The notes: generated from the letters alone by a model not told the origin. Shown: positions 47,030 through 55,993, counted from the stretch's first letter. The stretch: DNA of 64,000 nucleotides from an uncultured Pseudomonadales bacterium (GCA_958296025.1 OY282430.1:2480001-2544000), one strand, 5' to 3'. Numbers and translations: made by a program.

Positions 47030-49579
47030 TTAATCCAGCGCAAAGCCGATGGAGGCGGCGGCATCCGCCAAAGCGCGCAGGGATTCCTCGGATGTGATCG
47101 GCCCGACGCGCACACGATGCAGCGGGGCGCCTTCCAACTGGACTTCGGTGACCACCACGGGCGCATCGACCAATCCGCGCAGCCGCAGCGCCAAGGTCTC
47201 CGCCGTGGCGCGGACCCGATAGGCACCAAACTGCATGAACCGGCCTTCCGCCTCCGTCACCATCAAGGGGCGTCCCGGCGACGCCTTCGACTGGCTTGCC
47301 GGGCCATTGGCCGGCACCGAGCGGATGCTGCCAAAGCCGGTGGCTTCAAGGGCAGCGGACAATTCAACCAAGGCGGCCGGCGAATCGATGGGACCAATGC
47401 GCACCCGGTGCAGCGGCGGGCCCTTGAAGATGCGCACCGGCAGATCGGTCAGGCCGCGCAGCCGGGCGGCCAGATCCACCGCCCGGGAGCGCAGGGCGTA
47501 GGCACCCATCTGCACGAACCGTTCGCCATCGTCAAACACCACAAAGCCCTGCGACGGGTCCGGCGGGGCCGGCACGGCAGCTTCCGGCTGAGCGGGTATC
47601 GACTCCTCTTCAGAGATCGCCTCCGCAACCCCTTCGGGGAGCGTTTCCAAACCCTCTTCGGAGATCGCCTCCGCAACCCCTTCGGGGAGCGTTTCCAAAC
47701 CCTCTTCGGAGATCGCCTCCGCAACCCCTTCGGGGAGCGCTTCCAAACCCTCTTCGGAGATCGCCTCCGCAACCCCTTCGGGGAGCGCTTCCAAACCCTC
47801 TTCGGAGATCGCCTCCGCAACCCCTTCGGGGGCCGCTTCCAAATCCTCTTCAGAGATCGCCTCCGCAACCTCATCGGGGGCCGCTTCCAAATCCTCTTCA
47901 GAGATCGCCTCCGCAACCCCTTCGGGGGCCGCTTCCGACTCTTCTTGAGGGGTCGCTTCCACTGATTCATCGGCTCCAGCATCCGAACCTTGATCCGGGA
48001 CGGCCGCGACCGGCGCAGGCGCAGCAATATCCGCCTCCAAGAGGGCCGGCGCGGGCCGCCGGTCGGCCTCCGCTTGCTCATCATCCGCCGGGGCCAGCGC
48101 TTCCGGTTCCGCGGTAAGCGCCTGTGCCGCGGTATCGGGCGCCGGCTGCGGCGCGACAATCTCGGCTTCCTCGACATCAGGCGGCGGTGTGCGGGTCGGT
48201 TCGGGCGGCGGCTGCGGATGCGAAACTTCGGATGCCTCAGCATCCGGCGTTTGCGGCGCTACGGATGAAGCGGACTCCGCCATCTTCGACGGGACAAAGC
48301 CGGGCTCATCACCAGTGGCCGGCGCATCGGCGGCAGCCTCTCCATCCCCAACCGAACCGGAATCATCTATCTTCGACGGCGTAAACCCGGTTGCGTCGTC
48401 CGCGGCGGGATCAAGGACCACCCAGTCGAGCTCCTCACCCTCATCCTGGGCCGCCATCGGCGGCACCTGCGCCCCCACCGTGGCGGACACCTGCCCATCG
48501 GCGGCCATGCCCGCATCGTCAGGCGCGGCGGACTCGGTCGGATCAGCGGATGCCGCCGCATCCTCCGCGTCAACTTCAGGCGGCGCCGCGGCGGACGCCC
48601 GCCCATCGGCGGCCATGCCCGCATCGTCAGGCGCAGCGGAATCAGGCGGACCGACGGCTGCCGCCGCACCCTCCGCGCCAAGTTCAGGCGACGCCGCGGC
48701 GGACGCCCGCCCATCCGCAGCCGTGCCCGCATCGTCAGGCGCAGCGGAATCAGGCGGACCGACGGCTGCCGCCGCATCCTCCGCGCCAACTTCAGGCGAC
48801 GCCGCCCTAGCGGCTTCCTCCGCATCCAACAGCGGCTCACGGCCGGCCAGCATGGCCCGGGCGCGTTCGAGGTTTTCCCAGAATCTAGGCTCGTTCGGCC
48901 CCCAGCGCACGGCCTGCTCCATGTGCTCCACCGCGCCGTGCAAGTCCCCTTCCAACAACAGAACGAGGCCAAGGCCGTTGTATCCCCAAGCGACGCTGAT
49001 TTGCGGCGCCTGCTCCTCGGGATCCTTCAACCGGGCGAAGCTCTCCCTGGCAGCGTCCAGTTGGCCGGACTCCAAGGCCGCCCGACCATGCGCCAGCAAC
49101 GCCTCGTGACGCTCCTCCGGCGTCTCTGCCACGTCAAGCGCCAAGGCATACCAACGGGCGGCGTCCAGCGGCGCCCGTTCGCGCAGGGCCACATCACCGA
49201 GGCCCATGTGGCCGCGGAAGGACTCCGGGGCCACATCCAAGAGGCGGCGGTAAAGACGCCTAGCGGTCTCCAGCTGGCCCGCCGACAGCGCCACGCTGGC
49301 CATGGGCAGCACCGCTTCCTGCACCCGTTCGATGCGCAGCCGGTCGGTCTGCAGTGGAATCAGGGACGAGCAACCCGCCGCCAACATGAGGGCCACCACC
49401 AGCGCGACGCGGGTGGCAACCGCCCGGACGCAGTGCGCCTTAAGCCGGCGGTCCCGCCGCCAAGCCGCCCGCACCCGCGGCAACGAACGCCGCCGTACGC
49501 CCGCTACGATGAAATCGGCCTGCAAAACCCACCCTCGCGCATCCCGGCACCAACCCCGTTTGAGAACTTGCCGTATCAT
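47030..49579 (-). CDS. TadD-like TPR lipoprotein with two SPOR domains and internal repeats
   Basis: 849 residues. A lipobox (VALMLAAGCSS) is followed by TPR repeats (residues about 95-255: AGQLETARRLYRRLLDVAPE, AHGRAALESGQLDAARESFA), like TadD. Then comes a 400-residue acidic low-complexity region containing three 36-residue repeats (residues about 268-375) and six-plus 16-residue repeats (VAEAISEEGLEALPEG type, about 547-655). Two SPOR domains end the protein: RFVQMGAYALRSRAVDLAAR...HRVRIGPI and RFMQFGAYRVRATAETLALR...HRVRVGPI. SPOR domains bind denuded septal peptidoglycan. It is transcribed against the tad operon. ATG 49579 gives an unusually long signal region, so the true start may be internal. 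Confidence 0.75.
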   Translation of the reverse strand: MIRQVLKRGWCRDARGWVLQADFIVAGVRRRSLPRVRAAWRRDRRLKAHCVRAVATRVALVVALMLAAGCSSLIPLQTDRLRIERVQEAVLPMASVALSAGQLETARRLYRRLLDVAPESFRGHMGLGDVALRERAPLDAARWYALALDVAETPEERHEALLAHGRAALESGQLDAARESFARLKDPEEQAPQISVAWGYNGLGLVLLLEGDLHGAVEHMEQAVRWGPNEPRFWENLERARAMLAGREPLLDAEEAARAASPEVGAEDAAAAVGPPDSAAPDDAGTAADGRASAAASPELGAEGAAAAVGPPDSAAPDDAGMAADGRASAAAPPEVDAEDAAASADPTESAAPDDAGMAADGQVSATVGAQVPPMAAQDEGEELDWVVLDPAADDATGFTPSKIDDSGSVGDGEAAADAPATGDEPGFVPSKMAESASSVAPQTPDAEASEVSHPQPPPEPTRTPPPDVEEAEIVAPQPAPDTAAQALTAEPEALAPADDEQAEADRRPAPALLEADIAAPAPVAAVPDQGSDAGADESVEATPQEESEAAPEGVAEAISEEDLEAAPDEVAEAISEEDLEAAPEGVAEAISEEGLEALPEGVAEAISEEGLEALPEGVAEAISEEGLETLPEGVAEAISEEGLETLPEGVAEAISEEESIPAQPEAAVPAPPDPSQGFVVFDDGERFVQMGAYALRSRAVDLAARLRGLTDLPVRIFKGPPLHRVRIGPIDSPAALVELSAALEATGFGSIRSVPANGPASQSKASPGRPLMVTEAEGRFMQFGAYRVRATAETLALRLRGLVDAPVVVTEVQLEGAPLHRVRVGPITSEESLRALADAAASIGFALD
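47605..47943 (-). repeat. 48-bp tandem repeats in the SPOR gene
   Basis: Six full units and a partial seventh of 48 bp encode VAEAISEE(D/G)LE(A/T)(A/L)P(E/D)(G/E). Neighbouring units are identical in pairs (two EALPEG, two ETLPEG), which points to recent duplication. They form an acidic spacer between the TPR and SPOR parts of a periplasm-facing lipoprotein. Confidence 0.92.
48470..48810 (-). repeat. Three 108-bp tandem repeats in the SPOR gene
   Basis: Three 36-residue units containing DAAAAVGPPDSAAPDDAG and related variants are encoded by 108-bp direct repeats. They are more diverged than the 48-bp units and so probably older. They lie directly after the TPR region. Confidence 0.85.
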
Positions 49580-49725
49580 ACGCTAGTTTTACGCGAAGGC
49601 TAAGCCTGCTCCACCTTGAAGGCCGCCACATCGCGGGCATCCCTGCTGAACTCCACGGCGAACAAGCGCATCGGCCGGCCCAAGGGCGAACCAAACCAGC
49701 CGCTACCCTGTCGGCAACAATGGGA

Positions 49726-49747
49726 GTGAAGTTCTGCTACACTTCAC
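49726..49747 (+). promoter_or_regulatory. Small hairpin just before the tadA start codon
   Basis: GTGAAG (49726-49731) and CTTCAC (49742-49747) can pair around a ten-base loop, ending three bases before ATG 49751. The candidate ribosome binding site GGGAG overlaps its 5' side at 49722-49726, so the hairpin could bring it nearer to the start or hide it. The effect is untested. Confidence 0.35.
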
Positions 49748-49750
49748 GCG

Positions 49751-51109
49751 ATGCCTCAGTACAGAAGACGCCGGCACGGCGCCCGGCTGCGGGAGCAGCC
49801 TGACAGGTTTGCGGAGCATAAGGCCATGGTGCCTGAGGCCGCCGCACGGAACCGTTTTGAGGCGGCGGTGCCTTGGTACCACGGGCGGGTGCTGGAGGCG
49901 ATGGATTCGGAAACGGCCACGGAGCTGGACGAAGCGGGGCTTAAGGACCTGATCCTATCCCTGCTCCGGCAAATGGAGACCGCCCCGGATGCGCCCTCCA
50001 TCGGCGCCAACCACGAGCGGATGGCGGTGCGGCTGGTGGATGAAATGCGCGGCCTCGGCCCCTTGGGGCCGCTGCTACGGGACCCGGACATCAGCGACAT
50101 CCTGGTCAACGGCCTGCACTCCGTCTATGTGGAACGCCACGGACGCCTAAGCAAGGAGGACGTGCATTTCCGAGACGCCAACCACCTCACCCGCATCGCC
50201 CAACGCATGGCCGAAGGCGTGGGCCGGCACGTCGATGAGCTCAACCCCATATGCGACGCCCGGCTTCAGGATGGCTCCCGGGTCAACATCATCGGCCCGC
50301 CCTTGGCCATCGACGGCGCCGCGATCTCCATCCGCCGCTTCCGCACCGGCGGTTTCTCCGTCGAGGAGCTGGCCAACCGCGGCGCCATGAACCGGCAAAT
50401 GTGCCGCCTGCTGGCCGATACCACCAGAGCGCAGTTCAACGTCGTCGTGTCCGGCGGCACCGGCTCCGGCAAGACCACCATTCTGAACGCCCTTTCCGAG
50501 AACATCGGCACCGAGGAGCGGGTGGTCACCTTGGAGGACGCCGCCGAACTGAACCTACGCCAACCCCATGTGGTGCGCTTGGAAACCCGTGCGCCGTCCT
50601 CGGAAGGCACTGGCGAAATCCCCATGCGGGATCTGCTGAAGAACGCCCTGCGGATGCGTCCGGACCGCATCATCGTCGGCGAGGTGCGCGGCCCGGAGGC
50701 GTTGGAGGCCCTACAGGCCATGAACACCGGGCACCCCGGCTCCATGTTTACGGTGCATGCCAACAACCCCCGGGACACCGTCCGGCGGCTGGAGTATCTG
50801 GTGATGATGGGCTCCGGCGACATTCCCATGTCCGCCATACGTCACCAAGTGGTCTCCGCGGTGGACCTGATCGTGCAGGCGGCGCGCTTTCGGGACGGGC
50901 GCCGCCGTATCGTCTCCATCAGCTACGTGGCCGGGCTGGAGGAGGACACCCCGGTGCTTGAGGACATCTGGACCTATGACTACGCCTCGGACAGCTTCCA
51001 CCGTTCGGACAATCCGCTGGCGTTCGACCGCCGCGCCAAGGAGATGGGCATCGGCAACGTGCTGATGAGCGCCAACGGCGGCCCAGCGCCACCCGACGAC
51101 AACCCCTAG
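49751..51109 (+). CDS. tadA: TadA/CpaF secretion ATPase
   Basis: A 452-residue type II/IV secretion hexameric ATPase that drives Flp pilus assembly. [20 protein letters not shown] opens the N-domain. Walker A is [17 protein letters not shown], the Asp box is [20 protein letters not shown], Walker B is [20 protein letters not shown], and the His box is [18 protein letters not shown]. All key residues are present. The gene heads the tadABC group; tadB follows after 15 bases. Confidence 0.96.
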   Translation: MPQYRRRRHGARLREQPDRFAEHKAMVPEAAARNRFEAAVPWYHGRVLEAMDSETATELDEAGLKDLILSLLRQMETAPDAPSIGANHERMAVRLVDEMRGLGPLGPLLRDPDISDILVNGLHSVYVERHGRLSKEDVHFRDANHLTRIAQRMAEGVGRHVDELNPICDARLQDGSRVNIIGPPLAIDGAAISIRRFRTGGFSVEELANRGAMNRQMCRLLADTTRAQFNVVVSGGTGSGKTTILNALSENIGTEERVVTLEDAAELNLRQPHVVRLETRAPSSEGTGEIPMRDLLKNALRMRPDRIIVGEVRGPEALEALQAMNTGHPGSMFTVHANNPRDTVRRLEYLVMMGSGDIPMSAIRHQVVSAVDLIVQAARFRDGRRRIVSISYVAGLEEDTPVLEDIWTYDYASDSFHRSDNPLAFDRRAKEMGIGNVLMSANGGPAPPDDNP

Positions 51110-51124
51110 GGCGCGACGAGCGGC

Positions 51125-52081
51125 ATGAACTTCCCCCTTTTGCTGGAGCTGGCGCTGGTCGTCGCCGTGGCCATCGGCTTGGGCTACGCCGCCGCCCTGA
51201 CCACAGAGACCGTGCGCACCGGCTTCATGGTGCGGCGGCGGATGCGCGCCTTTGCGGAATCCCTAAGCGTGGAGGACGCGACGCAGCGGACGGTGCATAC
51301 GGCGGCGCCGACGACCACGAAAGCGGTGGAAAACCCGCTATTGGCCTGGATCAACGGCCGCTTCCCCTTGGCCGGAGGCGGGCGGGTGAGCCTGATCGTG
51401 GTCAGCTCGGCAGTGCTGGCCTTCGCCGGGCTGACGCCCTTTTTGATATTTCTCGGCATGGGCACTGTCGTGGCGGTCCTCCTTTCCTTGGGGCTCTCGG
51501 TGGCCTTGGGCTGGAACATTGGCGGCCTGTTGGAAAACGGCAAGCAGGACGAGTTCAGAGACCGCTTTCTGGTGGCCATGGAGGACTTTCAGCGCATGGT
51601 GCGCTTTGGCATCCCCGCCATGCAGGCCCTCCAGTCCGTTGGCGAAACCGCCGAGGAGCCGCTCAAGACCTCAATGCGCAACATTCTGCTGGAGACGAGC
51701 TTCGGGGTCCCCTTGGAGCACGCCATAGCCCACGAGGCGCACCGCATCCGCATGAGTGAGCTGGCCATGCTGGCCGCAATCATCTCCACCCAAGCCACCA
51801 CCGGCGGCAACCTGTCCGAGGCGGTGGGCAACTTGGCCGCCATGCTGCGGGAGCGGCGCGACAACAAGGCCAAAATGAAGGCGGCCACCGCCGAGTCTCG
51901 GGTCACGTTGGTCATTCTGAGCCTCGTTCCCGTGCTCGGCATCGGCGTACAGGCCTTCATGCAGCCGGACATCGTGGGAATACTGTTAGGCGAAGGCCGG
52001 AACTTGCTCGGCATCGGCTTGGGCCTGATCGTGGCTGGCCTCGTGATGTCCTGGCTAATGATGCGCAGTGCGCAGCGATGA
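51125..52081 (+). CDS. tadB: TadB inner-membrane platform protein
   Basis: 318 residues, a type II secretion F-domain protein with one N-terminal helix, a pair of central helices (VSLIVVSSAVLAFAGLTPFL) and a C-terminal helix. The cytoplasmic F domain has FLVAMEDFQRMVRFGIPAMQ and IISTQATTGGNLSEAVGNLA, diagnostic of TadB/GspF. Its stop overlaps the tadC start (ATGA at 52078). Confidence 0.93.
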   Translation: MNFPLLLELALVVAVAIGLGYAAALTTETVRTGFMVRRRMRAFAESLSVEDATQRTVHTAAPTTTKAVENPLLAWINGRFPLAGGGRVSLIVVSSAVLAFAGLTPFLIFLGMGTVVAVLLSLGLSVALGWNIGGLLENGKQDEFRDRFLVAMEDFQRMVRFGIPAMQALQSVGETAEEPLKTSMRNILLETSFGVPLEHAIAHEAHRIRMSELAMLAAIISTQATTGGNLSEAVGNLAAMLRERRDNKAKMKAATAESRVTLVILSLVPVLGIGVQAFMQPDIVGILLGEGRNLLGIGLGLIVAGLVMSWLMMRSAQR

Positions 52082-53025
52082 TGCTCGATGCGCTGCTGCT
52101 CGTCGTGCTGCTGGCCCTAGGCGCCGGCATTTTCGCCGGCCTGCGCTACCTGATGGACCGCTCGCGCATGACCCGTCGCTTGGCGCTGGCGCAAGGGGAG
52201 CGCCCGAAAGGCGGCATGGAGACCCGGTTCGCGATAGGCGCCGCCGGGGTGAAGGGCGCCTTGGAGCGGGTGTTCACCGTGTTGGGCGCCTTCATGCCCT
52301 TGGGCGAGGATGACCGGCGCAAAATCGCCTTGAAGCTGTCGCGGGCTGGCTACCGATCCACCAACGCCGTGACCATCGTGCTCGGCACCAAGTTCGTCTG
52401 CATGGCCGCCGGTCTAGGGGGGGGGCTGGTCGTGCTCAGCCCCATGCAGCCCGGCCTGATAGGCATCGGCTTGGGCTTGGTGGGCGGCTTGGTCGGCGGG
52501 GTGATGTTGAACGTGATCCCGGAGATGATCGTCGGCAAGCTGGCCTCCGGGCGGTTGTGGCGCATTCAGTCGGCGCTGCCGGACGCCCTGGACCTGTTGA
52601 TCGTGTGCCTGGAGGCCGGCCTGACCTTCGAGCGCGCCCTGCGCCGCACGATCAATGACCTCAAGACCTTTCAGCCGGTTCTGGCGGCGGAACTCGGCCA
52701 AGCCAGCTTGGACATGAGCGTCCACGGGCGCAACCGGGAGGAGGCTCTAGGCCGAGTGGCGGAGCGGCTGGACAGCCAGGACCTTCGCGACCTGACCACC
52801 ACGGTGGCGCAAAGCGAACGCCACGGCACGCCCACGGCGGACGCGCTGCGCAAGCTGGCCGGTTCGGTGCGCATCGAAACCATATCCAGAACTCAGGCCA
52901 AGATGGCCCGCCTGCCAACGCTGCTGGTCATCCCGGCCATTTCCTGCCTATTGCCGGGTATTCTGGTGCTGGTGGGCGGCCCCTCCATGCTTAAGTTGGT
53001 GAACCAACTGAGCAACATGCAATAA
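52078..53025 (+). CDS. tadC: TadC inner-membrane platform protein
   Basis: 315 residues, partner of TadB with the same F-domain: ALPDALDLLIVCLEAGLTFE, LDMSVHGRNREEALGRVAER and TTTVAQSERHGTPTADALRK. Helices lie at both ends and in the middle. It is coupled to tadB by a four-base overlap and is the last Tad gene. A run of nine G at 52417-52425 encodes Gly-Gly-Gly in a membrane segment and is a potential slippage site. Confidence 0.93.
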   Translation: MMLDALLLVVLLALGAGIFAGLRYLMDRSRMTRRLALAQGERPKGGMETRFAIGAAGVKGALERVFTVLGAFMPLGEDDRRKIALKLSRAGYRSTNAVTIVLGTKFVCMAAGLGGGLVVLSPMQPGLIGIGLGLVGGLVGGVMLNVIPEMIVGKLASGRLWRIQSALPDALDLLIVCLEAGLTFERALRRTINDLKTFQPVLAAELGQASLDMSVHGRNREEALGRVAERLDSQDLRDLTTTVAQSERHGTPTADALRKLAGSVRIETISRTQAKMARLPTLLVIPAISCLLPGILVLVGGPSMLKLVNQLSNMQ

Positions 53026-53059
53026 GGCCGACGGGCTTGTCGCCGCCACGGACGGCGCA

Positions 53060-53692
53060 CTATCCGGAGTGCCGCCCCCTGGCGCCATGACCGCCCCGCC
53101 AACCGGGAACCTTGACGTCAAAGCTCTGTTCGGGAACCGTCCGCAAGTTACCTTGGCCCGGCCCTTCGGCCGCAACTTGGTCTGACGGCTGCTCAGGCTG
53201 CCCGTGGTCCGCTTCATCCGGCAGCCTTGCGGCGGCGGCGGACACCCCTTGAAACCTGGAGTTCTGCGACCTTGAGGCGCGCTGCTCCCGTTCATGCATT
53301 GCCGCAATCTGCGCCAAAGCCTGGCGCATGGCTATCCAACCCATGCCCAAATTAGCGGTCTTGCCGGTGACCAGCACGAACAAGGTGCTCTCCCAGCCGG
53401 GGACCACCGCCATGAAGTGGTGCATGTCCGCCGTGGTGGTCTGGATTTCCCGCACGAAACCGGCTTGGGAGGCACCGCCACCGGACATCTCCAACTCAAG
53501 CTGCCAAACCGTTCTGCCCCGAAAATAATCCACGCTGGCGACGGAGAGATACTCCATGGCGGCTGGGTTGAGCGACGACCCAGGCACAACATCCATGGCC
53601 AAGGGCAAGCCGGTGTCCAAGTCCACCACCGCACAACCTAGGCAGCCGCCGATCTCGGTGACGATGCCTTGGCACAGATCATCCAAATTCAT
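53060..53692 (-). CDS. Roadblock/LC7 (MglB-like) protein, second paralogue
   Basis: 210 residues. The domain parallels the protein at 15166: CLGCAVVDLDTGLPLAMDVV, EYLSVASVDYFRGRTVWQLE, SQAGFVREIQTTTADMHHFM and LFVLVTGKTANLGMGWIAMR. Both share the FVRE(V/I)Q-TT and LGxGWxA signatures. The tail after residue 125 is shorter and polar. ATG 53692 has GGGAGGTG seven bases upstream. It converges on tadC with a 34-bp gap, and the methyltransferase transposon sits about 95 bp upstream of its start. A role in Tad positioning through an unseen GTPase is plausible but only inferred. Confidence 0.65.
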   Translation of the reverse strand: MNLDDLCQGIVTEIGGCLGCAVVDLDTGLPLAMDVVPGSSLNPAAMEYLSVASVDYFRGRTVWQLELEMSGGGASQAGFVREIQTTTADMHHFMAVVPGWESTLFVLVTGKTANLGMGWIAMRQALAQIAAMHEREQRASRSQNSRFQGVSAAAARLPDEADHGQPEQPSDQVAAEGPGQGNLRTVPEQSFDVKVPGWRGGHGARGRHSG

Positions 53693-53836
53693 TGACGCAC
53701 CTCCCGGTGAGTTGCCCCGTTCCATGCCTGAGCGTCCAACCACCATGCACATGCCAGCGCCCCATGTCAAGCGCGGCCGCCCATCCGCAGCAGTTCTCAT
53801 TTTGGCATTTTTACATAGCGCCGGATTGAGGGAGGC

Positions 53837-53865
53837 TTGACAGCATAGGACGTTGTGCCTATGGT
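53837..53865 (+). promoter_or_regulatory. Promoter inside the transposon left end
   Basis: A perfect TTGACA at 53837-53842 and TATGGT at 53860-53865 are spaced 17 bases apart. Transcription would start near 53872, directly at the ATG at 53873, giving a leaderless message for the methyltransferase. This is inferred from spacing only. Confidence 0.5.
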
Positions 53866-53872
53866 GCGGGCC

Positions 53873-54547
53873 ATGGGCAACCCGTGGTTCGGATCGAAGG
53901 CGTCGTCGGGGCTGTGGCAGGCGCTGGTCGCGCTGATGCCGCCGCACGCGGTGTACATTGAGACGCACTTGGGCGGGGGCGCGGTGATGAAGCGCAAGCC
54001 GGCGGCGCTGCGCAACATCGGGATCGACCTGGACGCGCGGGCGCTGTCGTCATTCGAGTGCGGCCATGCGGTGGAACTGGTCAACGCGGACTGCCACGGG
54101 TATCTGGCCGATTTCGCGTTCGACGGTTCGGAGCTGGTCTACAGCGACCCGCCGTACCTGCGCGCGGCGCGCAAGTCCGGGCGCCGTTACCGGCACGACT
54201 ACGGGGACGCGGACCACGCGGCGCTGCTGGAACTGCTCAAGGGGCTGCCGTGCGCGGTGATGGTGTCGGGGTACCCGTCGGCGCTCTACGACGAGCTGCT
54301 TTGCGGTTGGCGCAGCGTGGCGCTGCAGGTGATGAACCAGGCGGGCGTGGTCACCGAGAAGGTGTGGTTCAACTTCGAACCGGACCGGGTGCACTGGGCG
54401 TCGTGCGCGGGGCGGGACTTCACGCACCGGCAGACGGTCAAGCGCAAGGCGGCGAGCTGGGGCCGGCGCTACCGGGCGATGCCTCCGGCGGAGCGCCTGG
54501 CGGTGCTGGCCGCGGTCATGGCAGTGGAAGCGCAGGCGCCGCCGTGA
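53873..54547 (+). CDS. DNA adenine methyltransferase (D12 class), transposon passenger
   Basis: 224 residues from ATG 53873 (ATG 53861 is an alternative). The N-terminus MGNPWFGSKASSGLWQALVA resembles the ryPGGK-type start of Dam-like enzymes. AdoMet-binding motif I is YIETHLGGGAVMKRKP and the catalytic motif IV is LVYSDPPYLRAAR (DPPY). It should methylate adenine in DNA; the target sequence is unknown. The family also occurs as an orphan phage methyltransferase. Its stop overlaps the transposase GTG (54544), so the two proteins are probably made in fixed ratio. A methyltransferase could mark or regulate the transposon ends. Confidence 0.8.
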   Translation: MGNPWFGSKASSGLWQALVALMPPHAVYIETHLGGGAVMKRKPAALRNIGIDLDARALSSFECGHAVELVNADCHGYLADFAFDGSELVYSDPPYLRAARKSGRRYRHDYGDADHAALLELLKGLPCAVMVSGYPSALYDELLCGWRSVALQVMNQAGVVTEKVWFNFEPDRVHWASCAGRDFTHRQTVKRKAASWGRRYRAMPPAERLAVLAAVMAVEAQAPP

Positions 54548-55833
54548 AGCTCCTCGGCGGCCATCTGGAACGGCTCCGGGCGTGCTTCGCCGGGCTGCCG
54601 GACCCGCGTCGCGGCCGCAACCGCCGGTACGCCATGGCGGACGTCGCCATGGCGGCGCTGTCGGTGTTCTTCATGCAGTCGCCGTCGTTCCTGGCGCATC
54701 AGCGCGCGCTGGCCGAGGGACGCACGCGGTCCAACGCGCACACGCTGTTCGGCCTGGCCCGCATCCCCTGCGACAACCACATCCGGCAACTGCTCGACGG
54801 CGTGCCGACGGCGCACTTCGACGACGAGTTCCACGCCATCGCCGCGGACCTCGACGCGCACGGCGCCCTGGCATCCATGCGCCGCCTGGACGGCCGGCTG
54901 CTCGTCGCCCTGGACGGCACGGAGTTCTTCCGCTCGCGCAGCATCCACTGCCCGCACTGCGCGACCCGCAAGCGCAGCGACGGCGCCACGGAGCACTTCC
55001 ACCAGATGCTGGCCGCCACCCTGGTGGCGCCCGGCCACGCCCGCACGCTGCCGCTGCCCCCGGAGTTCGTGGCGCCCCGCGACGGCGCCGCCAAGCAGGA
55101 CTGCGAACGCGAGGCGGCCAAGCGCTGGCTGCAACGCCACGGAACCCGCTGCGCGCCACTGCGCCCCGTCTACCTGGGCGACGACCTGTACGCCTGCCAG
55201 CCCGTCTGCCGGGCGATGCTCGACAGCGGCGGCGACTTCCTGCTCACCGCCAAGCCGGCCAGCCACAAGACCCTCTGCGAGCACCTCGACGGCATCCGCC
55301 CGCCCACCCGCCGCGCCACCGCCGGCGCCGGCGCCCGCCGGCGCATCCACCGCTACCGGTGGATGACCGACCTGCCCATCCGCGACGGCGACGACGCCCT
55401 GCGCGTCAACTGGCTCGAGATCACCAGCGCGCGACCCGACGGCACCGTCACCCACCGCGGCACCTTCGTCACCAGCCTCGACGTCGACCGCGACAACGTC
55501 GCCGAACTCGCCGACTGCGCCCGCGCCCGATGGAAGATCGAGAACGAGACCTTCAACGTCCTCAAGCAGCACGGTTACCACCTCAAACACAACTTCGGCC
55601 ACGGCAACGACACCCTCGCCGGCGTGCTGGTCGTCCTCAACCTGCTCGCCTTCTCGCTCCACAGCGCCTGCGAACTCGCCGAGACGCTCTGGCAGAGCGC
55701 CCGCCGGCGCCTCGGCACCCGGCGCCGATTGTTCGAACACCTGCGAACCGTCACCGAATACCGGCTGTTCCCCGACTGGAACAACCTCCTGTCACTGCTC
55801 GCTACCGGCGGTACCGCCGCCCAGCCGCCCTGA
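54544..55833 (+). CDS. DDE transposase (IS4/ISNCY-like)
   Basis: 429 residues from GTG 54544. The likely catalytic residues are the Asp in LLVALDGTEFFRSR, the Asp in VYLGDDLYACQPVC and the Glu in ARWKIENETFNVLKQHGYHL. The IHCPHCATRK zinc-like knuckle and AKQDCEREAAKRWLQRHG are shared with a group usually labelled ISNCY or IS4-like; the exact family is not certain. The frame is complete and lies within matched inverted repeats. Unusually, the upstream gene is a methyltransferase rather than a second transposition protein. Confidence 0.85.
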   Translation: MKLLGGHLERLRACFAGLPDPRRGRNRRYAMADVAMAALSVFFMQSPSFLAHQRALAEGRTRSNAHTLFGLARIPCDNHIRQLLDGVPTAHFDDEFHAIAADLDAHGALASMRRLDGRLLVALDGTEFFRSRSIHCPHCATRKRSDGATEHFHQMLAATLVAPGHARTLPLPPEFVAPRDGAAKQDCEREAAKRWLQRHGTRCAPLRPVYLGDDLYACQPVCRAMLDSGGDFLLTAKPASHKTLCEHLDGIRPPTRRATAGAGARRRIHRYRWMTDLPIRDGDDALRVNWLEITSARPDGTVTHRGTFVTSLDVDRDNVAELADCARARWKIENETFNVLKQHGYHLKHNFGHGNDTLAGVLVVLNLLAFSLHSACELAETLWQSARRRLGTRRRLFEHLRTVTEYRLFPDWNNLLSLLATGGTAAQPP

Positions 55834-55993
55834 ACTCCCCGTCCCACTCCCAACCCGACATCAACCGAACACCACGAACTCGACCGGAGCCGCGAACAAC
55901 ACCCAAAATGAGAACTGCTGGCCCATCCGCCTTCGTGTACGCAGGGTATTGCAAAATTCTTGAGCGGGAACCACCGATTGCGCTTTTTGGCAG

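Larger units (their letters stand above)
53779..55929. mobile_element. Complete two-gene transposon with passenger DNA methyltransferase
   Basis: The element spans 53788-55920 (2133 bp). Its ends are perfect 18-bp inverted repeats, CAGCAGTTCTCATTTTGG at 53788-53805 and the complement at 55903-55920. It is flanked by the identical 9-bp target sequence GCCCATCCG at 53779-53787 and 55921-55929. Inside are a D12-class adenine methyltransferase and a DDE transposase coupled by a GTGA overlap. Both frames and both ends are intact, so the insertion looks recent and possibly active. The target was the intergenic region between the Roadblock gene and the vWA gene. Confidence 0.92.

Noticed and set aside
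47605-47943. Regularly spaced repeats suggesting a CRISPR array
   Set aside because: The units are directly adjacent without unique spacers and are in frame within the SPOR gene.
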